Assembly (NCBI RefSeq): GCF_002160955.1
Contig: NZ_NFLN01000001.1
Location: forward strand, 1-64,000
Direction of reading: 5' to 3'
From: Gemmiger sp. An120
GTDB taxonomy: Bacteria > Bacillota > Clostridia > Oscillospirales > Ruminococcaceae
DNA: 64,000 nucleotides
Shown: in pieces, positions 26,870 to 35,298 of the stretch
Position numbering within the stretch: position 1 is the stretch's first letter
Layout of the letters: each line of letters begins with the position of its first letter
Program-made: the position numbers and the translations under genes
Notes under the pieces: model-generated
The model's input: the letters and a program-made list of their open reading frames with translations, nothing else
Database searches by the model: none
Told to the model about the DNA's origin: nothing

Positions 26870-26899
26870 ATCATAACAGGTCGGGCGGCCCCGGCACAA
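26870..26899 (-). promoter_or_regulatory. Possible promoter of the HTH-SOR gene
   Basis: Minus strand TTGTGC (26894-26899), 18 bp, TATGAT (26870-26875), 37 nt before the start codon. Moderate match. Confidence 0.45.
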
Positions 26900-26959
26900 C
26901 CTACGCTTCGTGGAGTGGAGGCAAAACCGGGCTTTTTTTGCGGTTTTTTCGTTTTTAGG

Positions 26960-26988
26960 TTGCAATTATCCGCCGGATATGCTACATT
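26960..26988 (+). promoter_or_regulatory. Promoter of secG
   Basis: TTGCAA (26960-26965), 17 bp, TACATT (26983-26988), 44 nt before secG. Confidence 0.65.
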
Positions 26989-27032
26989 AAGTCTTGTATC
27001 AAACTGCGTATTCGTAAAAGGAGCGTCCATTC

Positions 27033-27284
27033 ATGAGTATTCTTGAGATCATCAGCGGCGTTGTTCTGATCATCGCCGCCGTTGCCATCATCGTGTTCAC
27101 CATGATGCAGGAGCCCAAGGGCCGCGGCCTGTCCGGCGTCATCATGGGCGGTGACAGCCAGGCCGAAGCCGGCCGCAGCCGTGGCCGCGACGCCAACCTG
27201 GCCAAGGCCACCAAGATCGCCGGTGCGGTGTTCATCGTGGTCACCATCCTGGTCGGCGTGCTGAGCGCTCACCTGGGTGCTTGA
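27033..27284 (+). CDS. secG: Protein translocase subunit SecG
   Basis: 83 aa with two membrane helices (about 5-24 and 61-79) joined by the typical loop TMMQEPKGRGLSGVIMGGDS. Accessory subunit of the SecYEG channel. AAAAGGAG lies 9 nt before the ATG. Followed by a weak terminator and then rnr, the same secG-rnr order as in many Firmicutes. Confidence 0.95.
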   Translation: MSILEIISGVVLIIAAVAIIVFTMMQEPKGRGLSGVIMGGDSQAEAGRSRGRDANLAKATKIAGAVFIVVTILVGVLSAHLGA

Positions 27285-27308
27285 TCTGTACAGGTAAAAA
27301 AGAATGGA

Positions 27309-27335
27309 AGGGTCCGCCGTTCGCGGGCCCTTTTG
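27309..27335 (+). terminator. Weak terminator/attenuator between secG and rnr
   Basis: AAGGGTCCGC / GCGGGCCCTT stem (one T-G pair) with a 4-nt loop and four T. Probably partial, letting some transcription continue into rnr. Confidence 0.65.
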
Positions 27336-27392
27336 TTCGTGCCGGGCGGCAGGGGCCGTCCGACAGGGAAGAATGAGAAAGGGTAAAATTAT

Positions 27393-29495
27393 ATGTCACT
27401 GCAAACCAAGATTCTGAAAGAGATCGAAAAACGGCCCTGCCGCCTGAAAGAACTAAAAAAGCGGCTGGGCAACGATAAAAAGGTTCAGCGCACCGTGGAG
27501 GAACTGGTGTGGCGCGGAATGCTGCGCGAAAAGGACGGCGCCTATTTCCTGACCCGCACCGGCGATGCGGACAAGGCGTTCCCCTGCCGGCTGGTCAAGC
27601 TGGGCCGCCGGTTCGGTTTCGCCTCCCGCCTGGACGGGGAAGGGGATATCTTCATCCCCGGCCGCAGCCTGCTGGGCGCCATGCCCGGCGACCAGGTGCT
27701 GGTGCGTCTGTTTGACCATCCCCGGGTGGCCGGTTCTCAGGAAGGGGAGGTCGTCTCCATTCTGGAACCCCACAACACCTTTGTGGGTGAGATCGTGGAG
27801 GCGGAGGGCCGCCTGGCCCTGAAGCCGGACGTGAGCCCGGACAACCTGCTGTATATCAAAAAGAGCGCCGACGGCGGCGCCCGCCCCGGCGAAAAGGCCG
27901 CGGTGGAAATCCTGGAACGGGGCGACCATCACGCCGACCACCGGGCCGGTGTGGCCATGCGGTTCGGCAGTGCCGAACAGGCCGGCCACTGCATTGAGGC
28001 GCTTCTCTACGCCGCCGGGCTGAACCGGCGCTTCCCGGAAAAGGTCAAGGCCGAAGCCCGGACGCTGGAGAATGCCACCGTGCAGCCCGCCCAGATCCGG
28101 GGCCGTCTGGATCTGCGGGATACGCCCATTTTTACGATTGACTCTGCCTCCACCAAGGATATCGACGACGCGGTGAGCATCGAGCGTACCGCTGCCGGTT
28201 ACCGGCTGGGCGTGCACATCGCGGATGTGAGCGAGTATGTCAAGCCCGGTACCGCCCTGGACGGCGAGGCCTTCCAGCGGGGCACCTCGGTGTATTTCGG
28301 CGAGAGCGTGCTGCCCATGCTGCCCCGGCAGCTGTCCAACGGTATCTGCAGCCTGAACCCCCAGGAGGAGCGCCTGGCCTTCTCCTGCATGATGGAGCTG
28401 GATGCCCGGGGCGAGATCGTGCGCTATGCCTTTGCCAAAACGGTTATCCGCAGCCGGGTCAAGGGTGTGTACGACGAGATCAATGCCCTGCTGGCCGGGC
28501 AGGGCAACGCCGAGCTGGCGGATAAATATGCGCAGGTGGCGCTGCAGCTGCCGGTTCTGGATGAGCTGTACCGTCTGCGGGCGGCCCGCCGCAAGGAGCG
28601 GGGCGGCCTGGAGATCGAGAGCGACGAGGCCAAGATCGTGCTGGACGCCAACGGCCGCTGCGTGGACGTGGTCTGCCGGGAGCGGGGCCGCAGCGAGATG
28701 ATCATTGAGGAGTGCATGCTGCTGGCCAACCAGTGCGCTGCCAAAGCGGCCCGCAAGGCCAAGGCGCCCTTTGTCTACCGGGTGCACGAGAAGCCCGATG
28801 CCGAGCGACTGGAGCGTCTGCAGACCCTGCTCACCGCCTGCAATGTGAATGTGAAATTCCCGCCGGAGGGCCCTGCCCCCCGCGACTTTGCCCAGCTGCT
28901 GGACGCTACCCGCGGCCAGCCGCTGGAGCGGGCCATCCACACCGGCGTACTGCGCTGCATGTCCAAGGCCTGCTACGAGACCGCGCCCAAGGGGCATTTC
29001 GGCCTGGCGCTGGAGGACTATGCCCACTTTACCAGCCCCATCCGCCGGTACCCCGACCTGGCCATCCACCGGATCCTGAGCGATCTGATCGCCGGCGCAA
29101 GTGAGAATACCCTGAAAGAGCGGTATCAGGACTTTGCCCAGGCCGCGGCCGACCAGTCCAGCGCCCGGGAGGTGCTGGCCATGCAGACCGAGCGCAGCGC
29201 CACCAGCTGCTACAAGGCCGAGTATATGCAGGCCCGTCTGGGGCAGGAGTTCGAGGGTGTGGTCAGCGGCGTGGCCGCCCACGGCGTCTATGTGGAACTG
29301 CCCAATACCGTGGAGGGCATGCTGCGCACCGTCGAAATCTGCCAGGGTGAGCCGGTGCTCACCGACGGGGTGCGTGTCTCCGACCCCATTTCCGGCAAAA
29401 GCTGGGCGCTGGGCGATACCGTCCGGGTCAAGGTTACCCGCGTGGACATCGCGCTGGGCAATGTGGACTTTGCCCTGGCGGACGCTGCGGAATAA
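27393..29495 (+). CDS. rnr: Ribonuclease R
   Basis: 700 aa. N-terminal winged-helix region (1-60), cold-shock domains (about 65-230), RNB catalytic domain with IDSASTKDIDDAVSIE (metal-binding Asp cluster, about 250-265) and YAHFTSPIRRYPDLAIHR, then an S1 domain (about 610-695; GQEFEGVVSGVAAHGVYVEL). Processive 3'-5' exonuclease that degrades structured RNA. No tmRNA or smpB gene follows within the window, unlike many relatives. Confidence 0.96.
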   Translation: MSLQTKILKEIEKRPCRLKELKKRLGNDKKVQRTVEELVWRGMLREKDGAYFLTRTGDADKAFPCRLVKLGRRFGFASRLDGEGDIFIPGRSLLGAMPGDQVLVRLFDHPRVAGSQEGEVVSILEPHNTFVGEIVEAEGRLALKPDVSPDNLLYIKKSADGGARPGEKAAVEILERGDHHADHRAGVAMRFGSAEQAGHCIEALLYAAGLNRRFPEKVKAEARTLENATVQPAQIRGRLDLRDTPIFTIDSASTKDIDDAVSIERTAAGYRLGVHIADVSEYVKPGTALDGEAFQRGTSVYFGESVLPMLPRQLSNGICSLNPQEERLAFSCMMELDARGEIVRYAFAKTVIRSRVKGVYDEINALLAGQGNAELADKYAQVALQLPVLDELYRLRAARRKERGGLEIESDEAKIVLDANGRCVDVVCRERGRSEMIIEECMLLANQCAAKAARKAKAPFVYRVHEKPDAERLERLQTLLTACNVNVKFPPEGPAPRDFAQLLDATRGQPLERAIHTGVLRCMSKACYETAPKGHFGLALEDYAHFTSPIRRYPDLAIHRILSDLIAGASENTLKERYQDFAQAAADQSSAREVLAMQTERSATSCYKAEYMQARLGQEFEGVVSGVAAHGVYVELPNTVEGMLRTVEICQGEPVLTDGVRVSDPISGKSWALGDTVRVKVTRVDIALGNVDFALADAAE

Positions 29496-29514
29496 CCTTT
29501 TATCCCAAAACAAG

Positions 29515-29555
29515 AAAACGCCTGTGCGGTGCTATGCACCGCACAGGCGTTTTTT
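29515..29555. terminator. Bidirectional terminator after rnr
   Basis: Perfect 18-bp stem AAAACGCCTGTGCGGTGC / GCACCGCACAGGCGTTTT, loop TAT, T-run. Convergent with the minus-strand gene. Confidence 0.95.
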
Positions 29556-31449
29556 ACGGTTCTGTGATCTGGTAAATGCTGTACCCGTCTGCCTCGTACC
29601 ATACCGGGTACCGGCTGCGGTAAAAGTTCTCGTCCAGGGCGGCGTAATCGCTGCGTTCCCAGGGGCCGATCATCACAAAATCCACCCCCAGCCGGGCCAG
29701 AAGTTCCTCGCTGGGTTCCTCATACAGCTGGCGCACCAGCTCTGCCTGACCGTAATAATCCTTGCCGTGGTAGTACACATACAGCGACGAGCCGCACACG
29801 ATCTGCCGCCCGGCCAGGCTGGCCACCGGGTTCTGGTGCTGGGTGCCGGTCAGGAACACCGCGTCGGCCGGGGCGTTCTCATCCACATAGCTGCCCACCG
29901 CGGCCTCTGCCGCGCCGAACTGCTGGTATTCGCTCACCCACTCCCGGCCTATCGTGAGCACACTGCCCACGCAGCCCAGCAGAACCACCACGCTTACCAG
30001 CAGTACCCGGGCGGGCTTCTTGGGCAGCTTTGCGGCCAGCCCACAGATCAGTCCCGCCGCCAGCAGGCAGCTCAGCAGATGCCAGAAGTAGAGCAGCTTG
30101 TTGTTGTCATAGGGGTTGGGCTGGAACAGCATCACCTCTGCCAGCAGCAGGATGGCCAGCCCGCCGGCATACAGTTCCCGCAGTTTGCGCCCCGCCCACA
30201 GAAAACCGGGCACAATCAGCAGATACACCAGGCCGATGTTCTTGATATAGAACCAGAAATAGTTGTCTCCCTCGTTGGCCCAGTTCCAGTGCCATTGAAA
30301 AAAACTGCCCCCGGTCTGCCCGCCGGTCATCAGCTGGGTGAACACCAGCGGGATCCACACCACCGCCTGCGCCCCGGCCCAGGCCAGCCAGGGCAGCACC
30401 GCCGCTTTGGTGCGGGGGCCGCGGACCAGCGCAAACACAAACCCGGCCCCGGCCAGGATTACCAGCACCAGCGCCGCATGGGCCTGCAGCAGCGGCAGCG
30501 GCGCGGCCAGCAGCCACAGCCAGCCCCACAGCCGACGCTCTTGCTGCCAGGCAAACCGCCACAGCAGATACAAACAGGCAAAACCCACCGCCCAGCCGAA
30601 CAGGGTGGCCCGCTGGGGCACCAGCAGGTCGGCAATGGGATTCACCCAGCGGATGTTCTCCTCCACATAGTTGGTAGGGGTCTCATAGTAGGCGGTAAAG
30701 ATGCGGGTAAAGTTTTCCCATCCGCCGCCGAGAAAATACACAAACCCGAATCCGCTGCCCATGAAAAACAGCCAGTAGGCCAGGCTGGCCGCGCCGCGCC
30801 CGCCCAGCACCGACCGGCCCAGCGCCCACAGGCTGCCGAACACCGACACCAGCGCCGGGATACAGGGCAGAATATAGGCTGCTTTCAGGGAGGCACCGGT
30901 CAGCAGGAAAACGCTGCTCACCGTCTCGCTCAAATAGGGGTAGCCGAAAGCCTCGCTGCCGCTGAGCAGGGGATAGATGGGCGGAAACTGCCCCCGCACC
31001 GCAATGCTTTTGATAAAGGCCAGGTGCATGGGCAGATCGCCGTAGGTGCTCTGGCCGCACCAGTAGGCGCCGTCCCGGCCCAGCAGCACATGGGTGTGCA
31101 GCAGCCACAGGGTCACCGCCAGCAGCGGCAGCACACAGGCCAGCAGCGCCGCCAGATCCTTGCCCGGCCGGGGCAGGGCGGGTTGTTTGCCGCTTAATGT
31201 CGCCCACAGCCCCAGCCCCAGCGCCGCGGCCCCCGCCGCCAGCACCGCCGGCAGCGTAAAGCCAAGCCCCAGCGCAAACACGGCGGGCAGTCCTGCCAGC
31301 AGGGCCGTGCAGAATGCTCCGCTCAGCGGTAGCAGCACTTCCGCCCCATCCCCGGGCAGCGCCCGCCGGGCCAGCGCCCAGCCGCACCACCAGAACAGCG
31401 CCAGATAGCCAAGGCTGGCCACTGCGCCCACAAAACTCATGGTGTTCAT
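29554..31449 (-). CDS. Polytopic membrane protein, GT-C glycosyltransferase-like
   Basis: 631 aa, about 12-13 membrane helices, then a soluble C-terminal domain (about 515-631). A short acidic/aromatic motif in the first external loop, QSTYGDLPMHLAFIK (about 133-147), and WENFTRIF/NPIADLLVPQR further on resemble lipid-phosphate-sugar-using GT-C enzymes, where an Asp in the first loop is catalytic. No closer identity can be supported. The start overlaps the stop of the upstream radical SAM gene by 4 nt (ATGA), so the two are co-translated. Function unknown; extracellular glycosylation is an inference. Confidence 0.65.
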   Translation of the reverse strand: MNTMSFVGAVASLGYLALFWWCGWALARRALPGDGAEVLLPLSGAFCTALLAGLPAVFALGLGFTLPAVLAAGAAALGLGLWATLSGKQPALPRPGKDLAALLACVLPLLAVTLWLLHTHVLLGRDGAYWCGQSTYGDLPMHLAFIKSIAVRGQFPPIYPLLSGSEAFGYPYLSETVSSVFLLTGASLKAAYILPCIPALVSVFGSLWALGRSVLGGRGAASLAYWLFFMGSGFGFVYFLGGGWENFTRIFTAYYETPTNYVEENIRWVNPIADLLVPQRATLFGWAVGFACLYLLWRFAWQQERRLWGWLWLLAAPLPLLQAHAALVLVILAGAGFVFALVRGPRTKAAVLPWLAWAGAQAVVWIPLVFTQLMTGGQTGGSFFQWHWNWANEGDNYFWFYIKNIGLVYLLIVPGFLWAGRKLRELYAGGLAILLLAEVMLFQPNPYDNNKLLYFWHLLSCLLAAGLICGLAAKLPKKPARVLLVSVVVLLGCVGSVLTIGREWVSEYQQFGAAEAAVGSYVDENAPADAVFLTGTQHQNPVASLAGRQIVCGSSLYVYYHGKDYYGQAELVRQLYEEPSEELLARLGVDFVMIGPWERSDYAALDENFYRSRYPVWYEADGYSIYQITEP

Positions 31450-32327
31450 ACGCCCTCCAGATCAAACGGCGGGGTGTACTCCTCCCGCGCGCTGCTTTTT
31501 TCCTGCATATAGCCCTCGGTCAGCCCCAGATCCACCGCCCGGTCGATTACCTGGCGGTATTCCCAGGTGCTGATGCGCCGCCGCAGGTTTTTGTGCTCCG
31601 CCGCCTTGTAAAAAGGGGTGTACTGGCTCATCAGGCTGGGGATAAAACTGCCCTTCGGCAGAGCGGCCATCCAGTCCAGCACCGCCTTGGAATCCTCCAG
31701 GCAGCCCGGCAGGGCCAGGTGACGCAGAATCACGCCCCTTTGCAGGATGCCTTCCCCGTCGTACACCGGCGCGCCGGTAAGTTCCAGCATCCGGGTCACT
31801 GCTTGCTCACATACGGCAAAGTAATCCGCCGCGCCGGAATATTCCCGCGAAAGCGCCGGCGACACATACTTCACATCCGCCAGCCAGATATCCACGTAGG
31901 AGGTCAGCCGCTCCACCGTTTCCAGCGTTTCGTACCCGCCGGTGTTGTATACCACCGGCAAGGTGCAGCCCCGCCGCCGGGCCTCGTCCAGGGCGGGCAG
32001 AATCCACTCCAGCCAGGGGGTGGCGGTCACCAGATTCAGGTTATGGGCCCCCTTGGCCTGCAGTTCCAGAAAAATTTCGGTCAGCCTTTCAAGGGCAATC
32101 TCCTTGCCGAATCCCTCAGCGCTGATCTTCCAGTTCTGGCAGTAGCAGCATTTCAGCGGGCAGCCGCTGAAAAACACCGTGCCGCTGCCCCGGGCGCCGC
32201 TGATGCAGGGCTCTTCCCAGAAATGCAGCGCGGCCCGGGCCACCCGCAGGGCGCTGCCCGCCCCGCAGTACCCGGCCTGCCTTGTACGGTCGGCCCCGCA
32301 GCGGCGGGGGCAAAGTTCACATCGCAA
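31446..32327 (-). CDS. Radical SAM protein, pyruvate formate-lyase activase-like
   Basis: 293 aa. The radical SAM cluster motif CPLKCCYC supplies Cys56, Cys60 and Cys63. Before it are four more Cys (3, 6, 10, 21; CELCPRRC then GYCG), a zinc or iron-sulfur site seen in this PflA-related subgroup. The rest fits a partial TIM barrel (NLNLVTATPWLEWI, YVDIWLADVKY, GVILRHLALPG). No glycyl-radical enzyme is nearby, so the target is unknown. It forms a two-gene operon with the GT-C-like gene. Confidence 0.85.
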   Translation of the reverse strand: MRCELCPRRCGADRTRQAGYCGAGSALRVARAALHFWEEPCISGARGSGTVFFSGCPLKCCYCQNWKISAEGFGKEIALERLTEIFLELQAKGAHNLNLVTATPWLEWILPALDEARRRGCTLPVVYNTGGYETLETVERLTSYVDIWLADVKYVSPALSREYSGAADYFAVCEQAVTRMLELTGAPVYDGEGILQRGVILRHLALPGCLEDSKAVLDWMAALPKGSFIPSLMSQYTPFYKAAEHKNLRRRISTWEYRQVIDRAVDLGLTEGYMQEKSSAREEYTPPFDLEGV

Positions 32328-32362
32328 AACCGATCCCTCCCGGACAGTTTCAAATCCCTATT

Positions 32363-32391
32363 ACTATACCATATCCGGCTTTGCAGCGCAA
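32363..32391 (-). promoter_or_regulatory. Promoter of the radical SAM/GT-C operon
   Basis: Minus strand TTGCGC (32386-32391), 17 bp, TATAGT (32363-32368), 36 nt before the start codon at 32327. Confidence 0.6.
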
Positions 32392-32396
32392 AAGGC

Positions 32397-32425
32397 TTGA
32401 CAAAACCGTCCGGCGGCGGTAAACT
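32397..32425 (+). promoter_or_regulatory. Promoter of the T-box-tyrS unit
   Basis: TTGACA (32397-32402), 17 bp, TAAACT (32420-32425). One of only two consensus TTGACA -35 boxes found in the window. Confidence 0.7.
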
Positions 32426-32431
32426 TTGACT

Positions 32432-32697
32432 ATTAAATGCGGGGAAGGGAACCAGTACCTCGCCATCCACGCGGTACAGAGAAGCTCTGGCTGGTGAAAA
32501 GAGCGGCGCGCGGGCGGGGGAATACATCCCGGAGCAGCAGGCTGAACCAACAGTAGGCCGGGCCGTGTGCGCACGTTACAGCGCTAGGGTGTTGTTTGCA
32601 CCCGTGAGGCCGTCGCCGTGAGGCGCCGGTGAACAGAGGTGGTACCGCGGAACTGTCCGCCCTCTGCCAATTCACATTGGCAGAGGGCGTTTTTTTG
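32432..32697 (+). promoter_or_regulatory. Tyr T-box riboswitch with terminator
   Basis: Leader with T-box hallmarks: AGAGAAGCTCTGGCTGGTGAAA in the upper stem I (32479-32500), candidate specifier codon TAC (Tyr) at 32523-32525, and the T-box AGGTGGTACCGCGG at 32637-32650, whose TGGT pairs with uncharged tRNA ACCA. The terminator is CGCCCTCTGCCAAT / ATTGGCAGAGGGCG plus T-run (32658-32697). Uncharged tRNA-Tyr should favour the antiterminator and raise tyrS expression. Confidence 0.93.
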
Positions 32698-32730
32698 CGC
32701 CGTTTGCCGCAAAAAACAGGAGGGTAAACC

Positions 32731-33963
32731 ATGAGAACCTACGACAATGTATTCGACATGCTCAAAGACCGTGGCCTGGTGGCCCAGTGCACCGACGAAG
32801 AAGCGGTGCGCAAGCTGCTGGGCAGCGAGAAGGTCACCTTCTACATCGGCTTTGACGCCACCGCCGACAGCCTGCATGTGGGCCATTTCCTGCAGCTGGT
32901 TGTCATGAAGCATATGCAGGACTACGGCCACCGGCCCATCGCCCTGCTGGGCGGCGGCACCACCATGGTGGGCGATCCCACCGGCAAGACCGATATGCGC
33001 AAGATGCTCACCCGGGAGGACATCCAGCACAACGCGGACTGCTTCCGCCGCCAGATGAGCAAGTTCGTGGATTTCAGCGACGGCAAGGCCCTGATGATGG
33101 ACAACGCCGACTGGCTGCTGAACCTGAACTACATCGATTTCCTGCGGGAGATCGGCGTGCACTTCTCGGTGAACAAGATGCTCACCGCCGAGTGCTTCCG
33201 CACCCGTCTGGAGCGCGGGCTCTCTTTCATTGAGTTCAACTACATGCTGATGCAGAGCTACGACTTCCTGAAGCTGGCCCGCGAGACCGGCTGCAAGATG
33301 GAGTTCGGCGGCAACGACCAGTGGAGCAACATCATCGGCGGCGTGGAACTGAACCGCCGCTGCGACCAGCGGGAGGTCTACGGCCTGACCTTCACCCTGC
33401 TCACCACCAAGGAGGGCAAGAAGATGGGCAAGACCGAAAAGGGCGCTGTGTGGCTCGATCCCGAGAAAACCAGCCCCTACGAGTTCTTCCAGTACTGGCG
33501 CAACATCGACGACGCCGAGGTTCAGAACTGCCTGCGCCTGCTGACCAGCGTGGATCTGGACGAGATCGAGGCCATCGATGTGCACGACGGCAAGGCCATT
33601 AACGCCGCCAAGGAAAAACTGGCCTACGAGCTGACCAGCCTGGTGCACAGCAAGGAAGAGGCCGACAAGGCGCTGGCCACTGCCCGCAGCCTGTTCAGCG
33701 GCGCGGCCGACGCGGATCACATGCCCTCCACCACCCTGACCGCTGACCAGCTGACCGACGGCAAGATCGGCGTGCTGGATCTGCTGCTGGCGGCGGGCCT
33801 GGTGCCCAGCAAGCGGGAAGCCCGTCAGCTGATTGCCCAGGGCGGCATCCTGCTGGACGGCGAGAAGGTCACCGACCCGACCCTGACCGTTGCGGAGGAA
33901 GCTCTGCGCGGCGGCGTGGTGGTCAAGAAAGGCAAGAAGGTCTACCACAAGGTTCAGCTGTAA
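32731..33963 (+). CDS. tyrS: Tyrosyl-tRNA synthetase
   Basis: 410 aa class I synthetase. HIGH-type motif HVGHF (about 49-53) after [17 protein letters not shown]-type [11 protein letters not shown] (about 231), and a C-terminal S4 RNA-binding domain ([20 protein letters not shown]). AGGAGG is 7 nt before the ATG. Under Tyr T-box control. Confidence 0.97.
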   Translation: MRTYDNVFDMLKDRGLVAQCTDEEAVRKLLGSEKVTFYIGFDATADSLHVGHFLQLVVMKHMQDYGHRPIALLGGGTTMVGDPTGKTDMRKMLTREDIQHNADCFRRQMSKFVDFSDGKALMMDNADWLLNLNYIDFLREIGVHFSVNKMLTAECFRTRLERGLSFIEFNYMLMQSYDFLKLARETGCKMEFGGNDQWSNIIGGVELNRRCDQREVYGLTFTLLTTKEGKKMGKTEKGAVWLDPEKTSPYEFFQYWRNIDDAEVQNCLRLLTSVDLDEIEAIDVHDGKAINAAKEKLAYELTSLVHSKEEADKALATARSLFSGAADADHMPSTTLTADQLTDGKIGVLDLLLAAGLVPSKREARQLIAQGGILLDGEKVTDPTLTVAEEALRGGVVVKKGKKVYHKVQL

Positions 33964-33968
33964 AAACC

Positions 33969-34001
33969 GGCACCCGGAGAGCGCTTCTCCGGGTGCTTTT
34001 C
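33969..34001 (+). terminator. Terminator after tyrS
   Basis: GGCACCCGGAGA / TCTCCGGGTGC stem with four T, 8 nt after the tyrS stop. Confidence 0.78.
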
Positions 34002-34017
34002 AAAAGGGGGAAGAGGG

Positions 34018-34713
34018 ATGAAGCAGGAACTGCGCTATGCGCTGCGCCGCACCCTGCCGGTACTCTGCGGCTATGTGTTCCTGGGCGTGGCGTTCGGGGT
34101 GCTGCTCAGCCAGGCGGGCTACGGCTGGCCCTGGGCGCTGCTGATCAGCGGGATCGTCTACGCGGGTTCGATGCAGTTCGCGCTGGTGGGTCTGATCACC
34201 GGCGGGGCCGGGGTGCTGACCACCGCGCTGATGACCCTGGCGGTCAATGGCCGCCACCTGTTTTACGGGGTCACCTTTCTGGAACGGTTCCGCGCCATGG
34301 GCAAAGCCTGCCCCTATATGGTTTTCTCTCTGACTGACGAGACCTATTCGCTGCTGTGCAGCGAGCAGACCCCGCCGGGCCTGAACCCGGACCGCACCCT
34401 GCTGCTGATCAGCGCGCTGGACCAGCTGTACTGGGTAGCCGGCTCGGTGCTGGGCGGAATACTGGGGGCCAGCCTGCCTTTTGATGCCACCGGCATCGAC
34501 TTTGCCATGACCGCTTTGTTTCTGGTGATATTTGCCGAACAGTGGCTGGCCGCCCGCCGGCACCGGCCCGCTCTGATCGGGCTGGCGGCGGGGCTTGTCT
34601 GTCTGCTGGTGCTGGGGCAGGACCGGTTTATCATCCCGGCCATGCTGGTGGCGGCGGCGCTGCTGATCCCCGGCGGCCAGCCGGCGGGGGAGGAGGCACA
34701 CCATGCGTCCTGA
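34018..34713 (+). CDS. azlC: AzlC-family branched-chain amino acid exporter, large subunit
   Basis: 231 aa, about 6-7 membrane helices. AzlC features are PVLCGYVFLGVAFGVLLSQAG near the start, VYAGSMQFALVGL, NGRHLFYGVTFLERF and SLTDETYSL. Works with the small AzlD subunit to export branched-chain amino acids or analogues. GAAGAGGG lies just before the ATG. Overlaps azlD by 11 nt. Confidence 0.92.
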   Translation: MKQELRYALRRTLPVLCGYVFLGVAFGVLLSQAGYGWPWALLISGIVYAGSMQFALVGLITGGAGVLTTALMTLAVNGRHLFYGVTFLERFRAMGKACPYMVFSLTDETYSLLCSEQTPPGLNPDRTLLLISALDQLYWVAGSVLGGILGASLPFDATGIDFAMTALFLVIFAEQWLAARRHRPALIGLAAGLVCLLVLGQDRFIIPAMLVAAALLIPGGQPAGEEAHHAS

Positions 34714-35029
34714 ACTTCATACGCTGCTGCTGATCCTGGTCTGCGCCGGGGTGACCATTGCTCTGCGGGCGCTGCCGTTTCTGGCGCTGGGCCGGGGCGG
34801 GCAGCCTCCCGCCCTGGTGCGCCGCCTGGGCGAGCGCCTGCCGCCAGCGGTCATGGCCATCCTGGTGGTCTACTGTTTGCGAAGCACCTCCTTTGCCGCT
34901 TTGTCCGGCTGGGTCCCGGCGCTGGCGGCGGGGGCGGCCACGGTGGCGCTGCATGTATGGCGGCGAAACACCCTGCTCAGCATCGCCGGCGGTACGCTGC
35001 TCTATATGCTGCTGATCCGCTGTTTGTAG
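34703..35029 (+). CDS. azlD: AzlD-family small subunit of branched-chain amino acid exporter
   Basis: 108 aa, about 4 membrane helices. Contains TIALRALPFLALG and ERLPPAVMAILVVYCLRSTSF, the usual AzlD pattern. Start is inside the end of azlC, preceded by GGGGGAGGAGG within that gene, so translation is coupled. Confidence 0.92.
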   Translation: MRPELHTLLLILVCAGVTIALRALPFLALGRGGQPPALVRRLGERLPPAVMAILVVYCLRSTSFAALSGWVPALAAGAATVALHVWRRNTLLSIAGGTLLYMLLIRCL

Positions 35030-35041
35030 TTTGTTGTAAAA

Positions 35042-35077
35042 AAAGCGCGGCAAGGGTCTTGCATCCGGCCGCGCTTT
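35042..35077 (+). terminator. Terminator after azlCD
   Basis: AAAGCGCGGC / GCCGCGCTTT stem with a 16-nt loop; short T-tail. It overlaps the following promoter region. Confidence 0.6.
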
Positions 35078-35087
35078 CTGGTATGAT
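35059..35087 (+). promoter_or_regulatory. Promoter of the uraA leader
   Basis: TTGCAT (35059-35064), 17 bp, TATGAT (35082-35087). Predicted transcription start about 35094, giving a leader of about 205 nt. Confidence 0.7.
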
Positions 35088-35119
35088 GGTTAAGATTTGA
35101 GCGGAAGGGGGCGCGCGCC

Positions 35120-35197
35120 ATGCAGAAAAAATCCGGGATGCGCCTGTTCCGTTTTTTGGCCGCCCGGGGCGGCTTTCTTTCCGTTTTCCTTATTTAG
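35120..35197 (+). CDS. Putative leader peptide of the uracil permease gene
   Basis: 25 codons: MQKKSGMRLF then RFLAARGGFL then SVFLI and TAG. Preceded by GGAAGGGGG 9 nt before the ATG. The stop lies 9 nt before a terminator hairpin. Inside the ORF is a perfect 6-bp hairpin GCCGCC-CGG-GGCGGC (35159-35173) followed by a pyrimidine-rich run of 22 nt. This layout (leader ORF, pause hairpin, U-rich tract, terminator) is that of the enterobacterial pyrBI/pyrE leaders, where low UTP makes RNA polymerase pause and a following ribosome prevents termination. Translation of the peptide is not proven. Confidence 0.45.
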   Translation: MQKKSGMRLFRFLAARGGFLSVFLI

Positions 35198-35206
35198 TCA
35201 GCATAC

Positions 35207-35237
35207 GGCATCGCCTCTTTCGGGGCGGTGCCTTTTT
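35207..35237 (+). terminator. Attenuator terminator before uraA
   Basis: GGCATCGCC / GGGCGGTGCC-type stem (G-U pairs) and six T, ending 61 nt before the uraA start. Placed right after the leader ORF stop. Confidence 0.82.
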
Positions 35238-35298
35238 TATGGCGTATCTGCCTTTGGGGCAGCTGCGATAGAGATGTGAAGAGGAGAGGAGAACTTCC

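Noticed and set aside
35094-35298. PyrR-binding attenuator or purine/other riboswitch before uraA
   Set aside because: No PyrR loop consensus and no conserved purine-riboswitch core found; the leader ORF plus U-run fits better.
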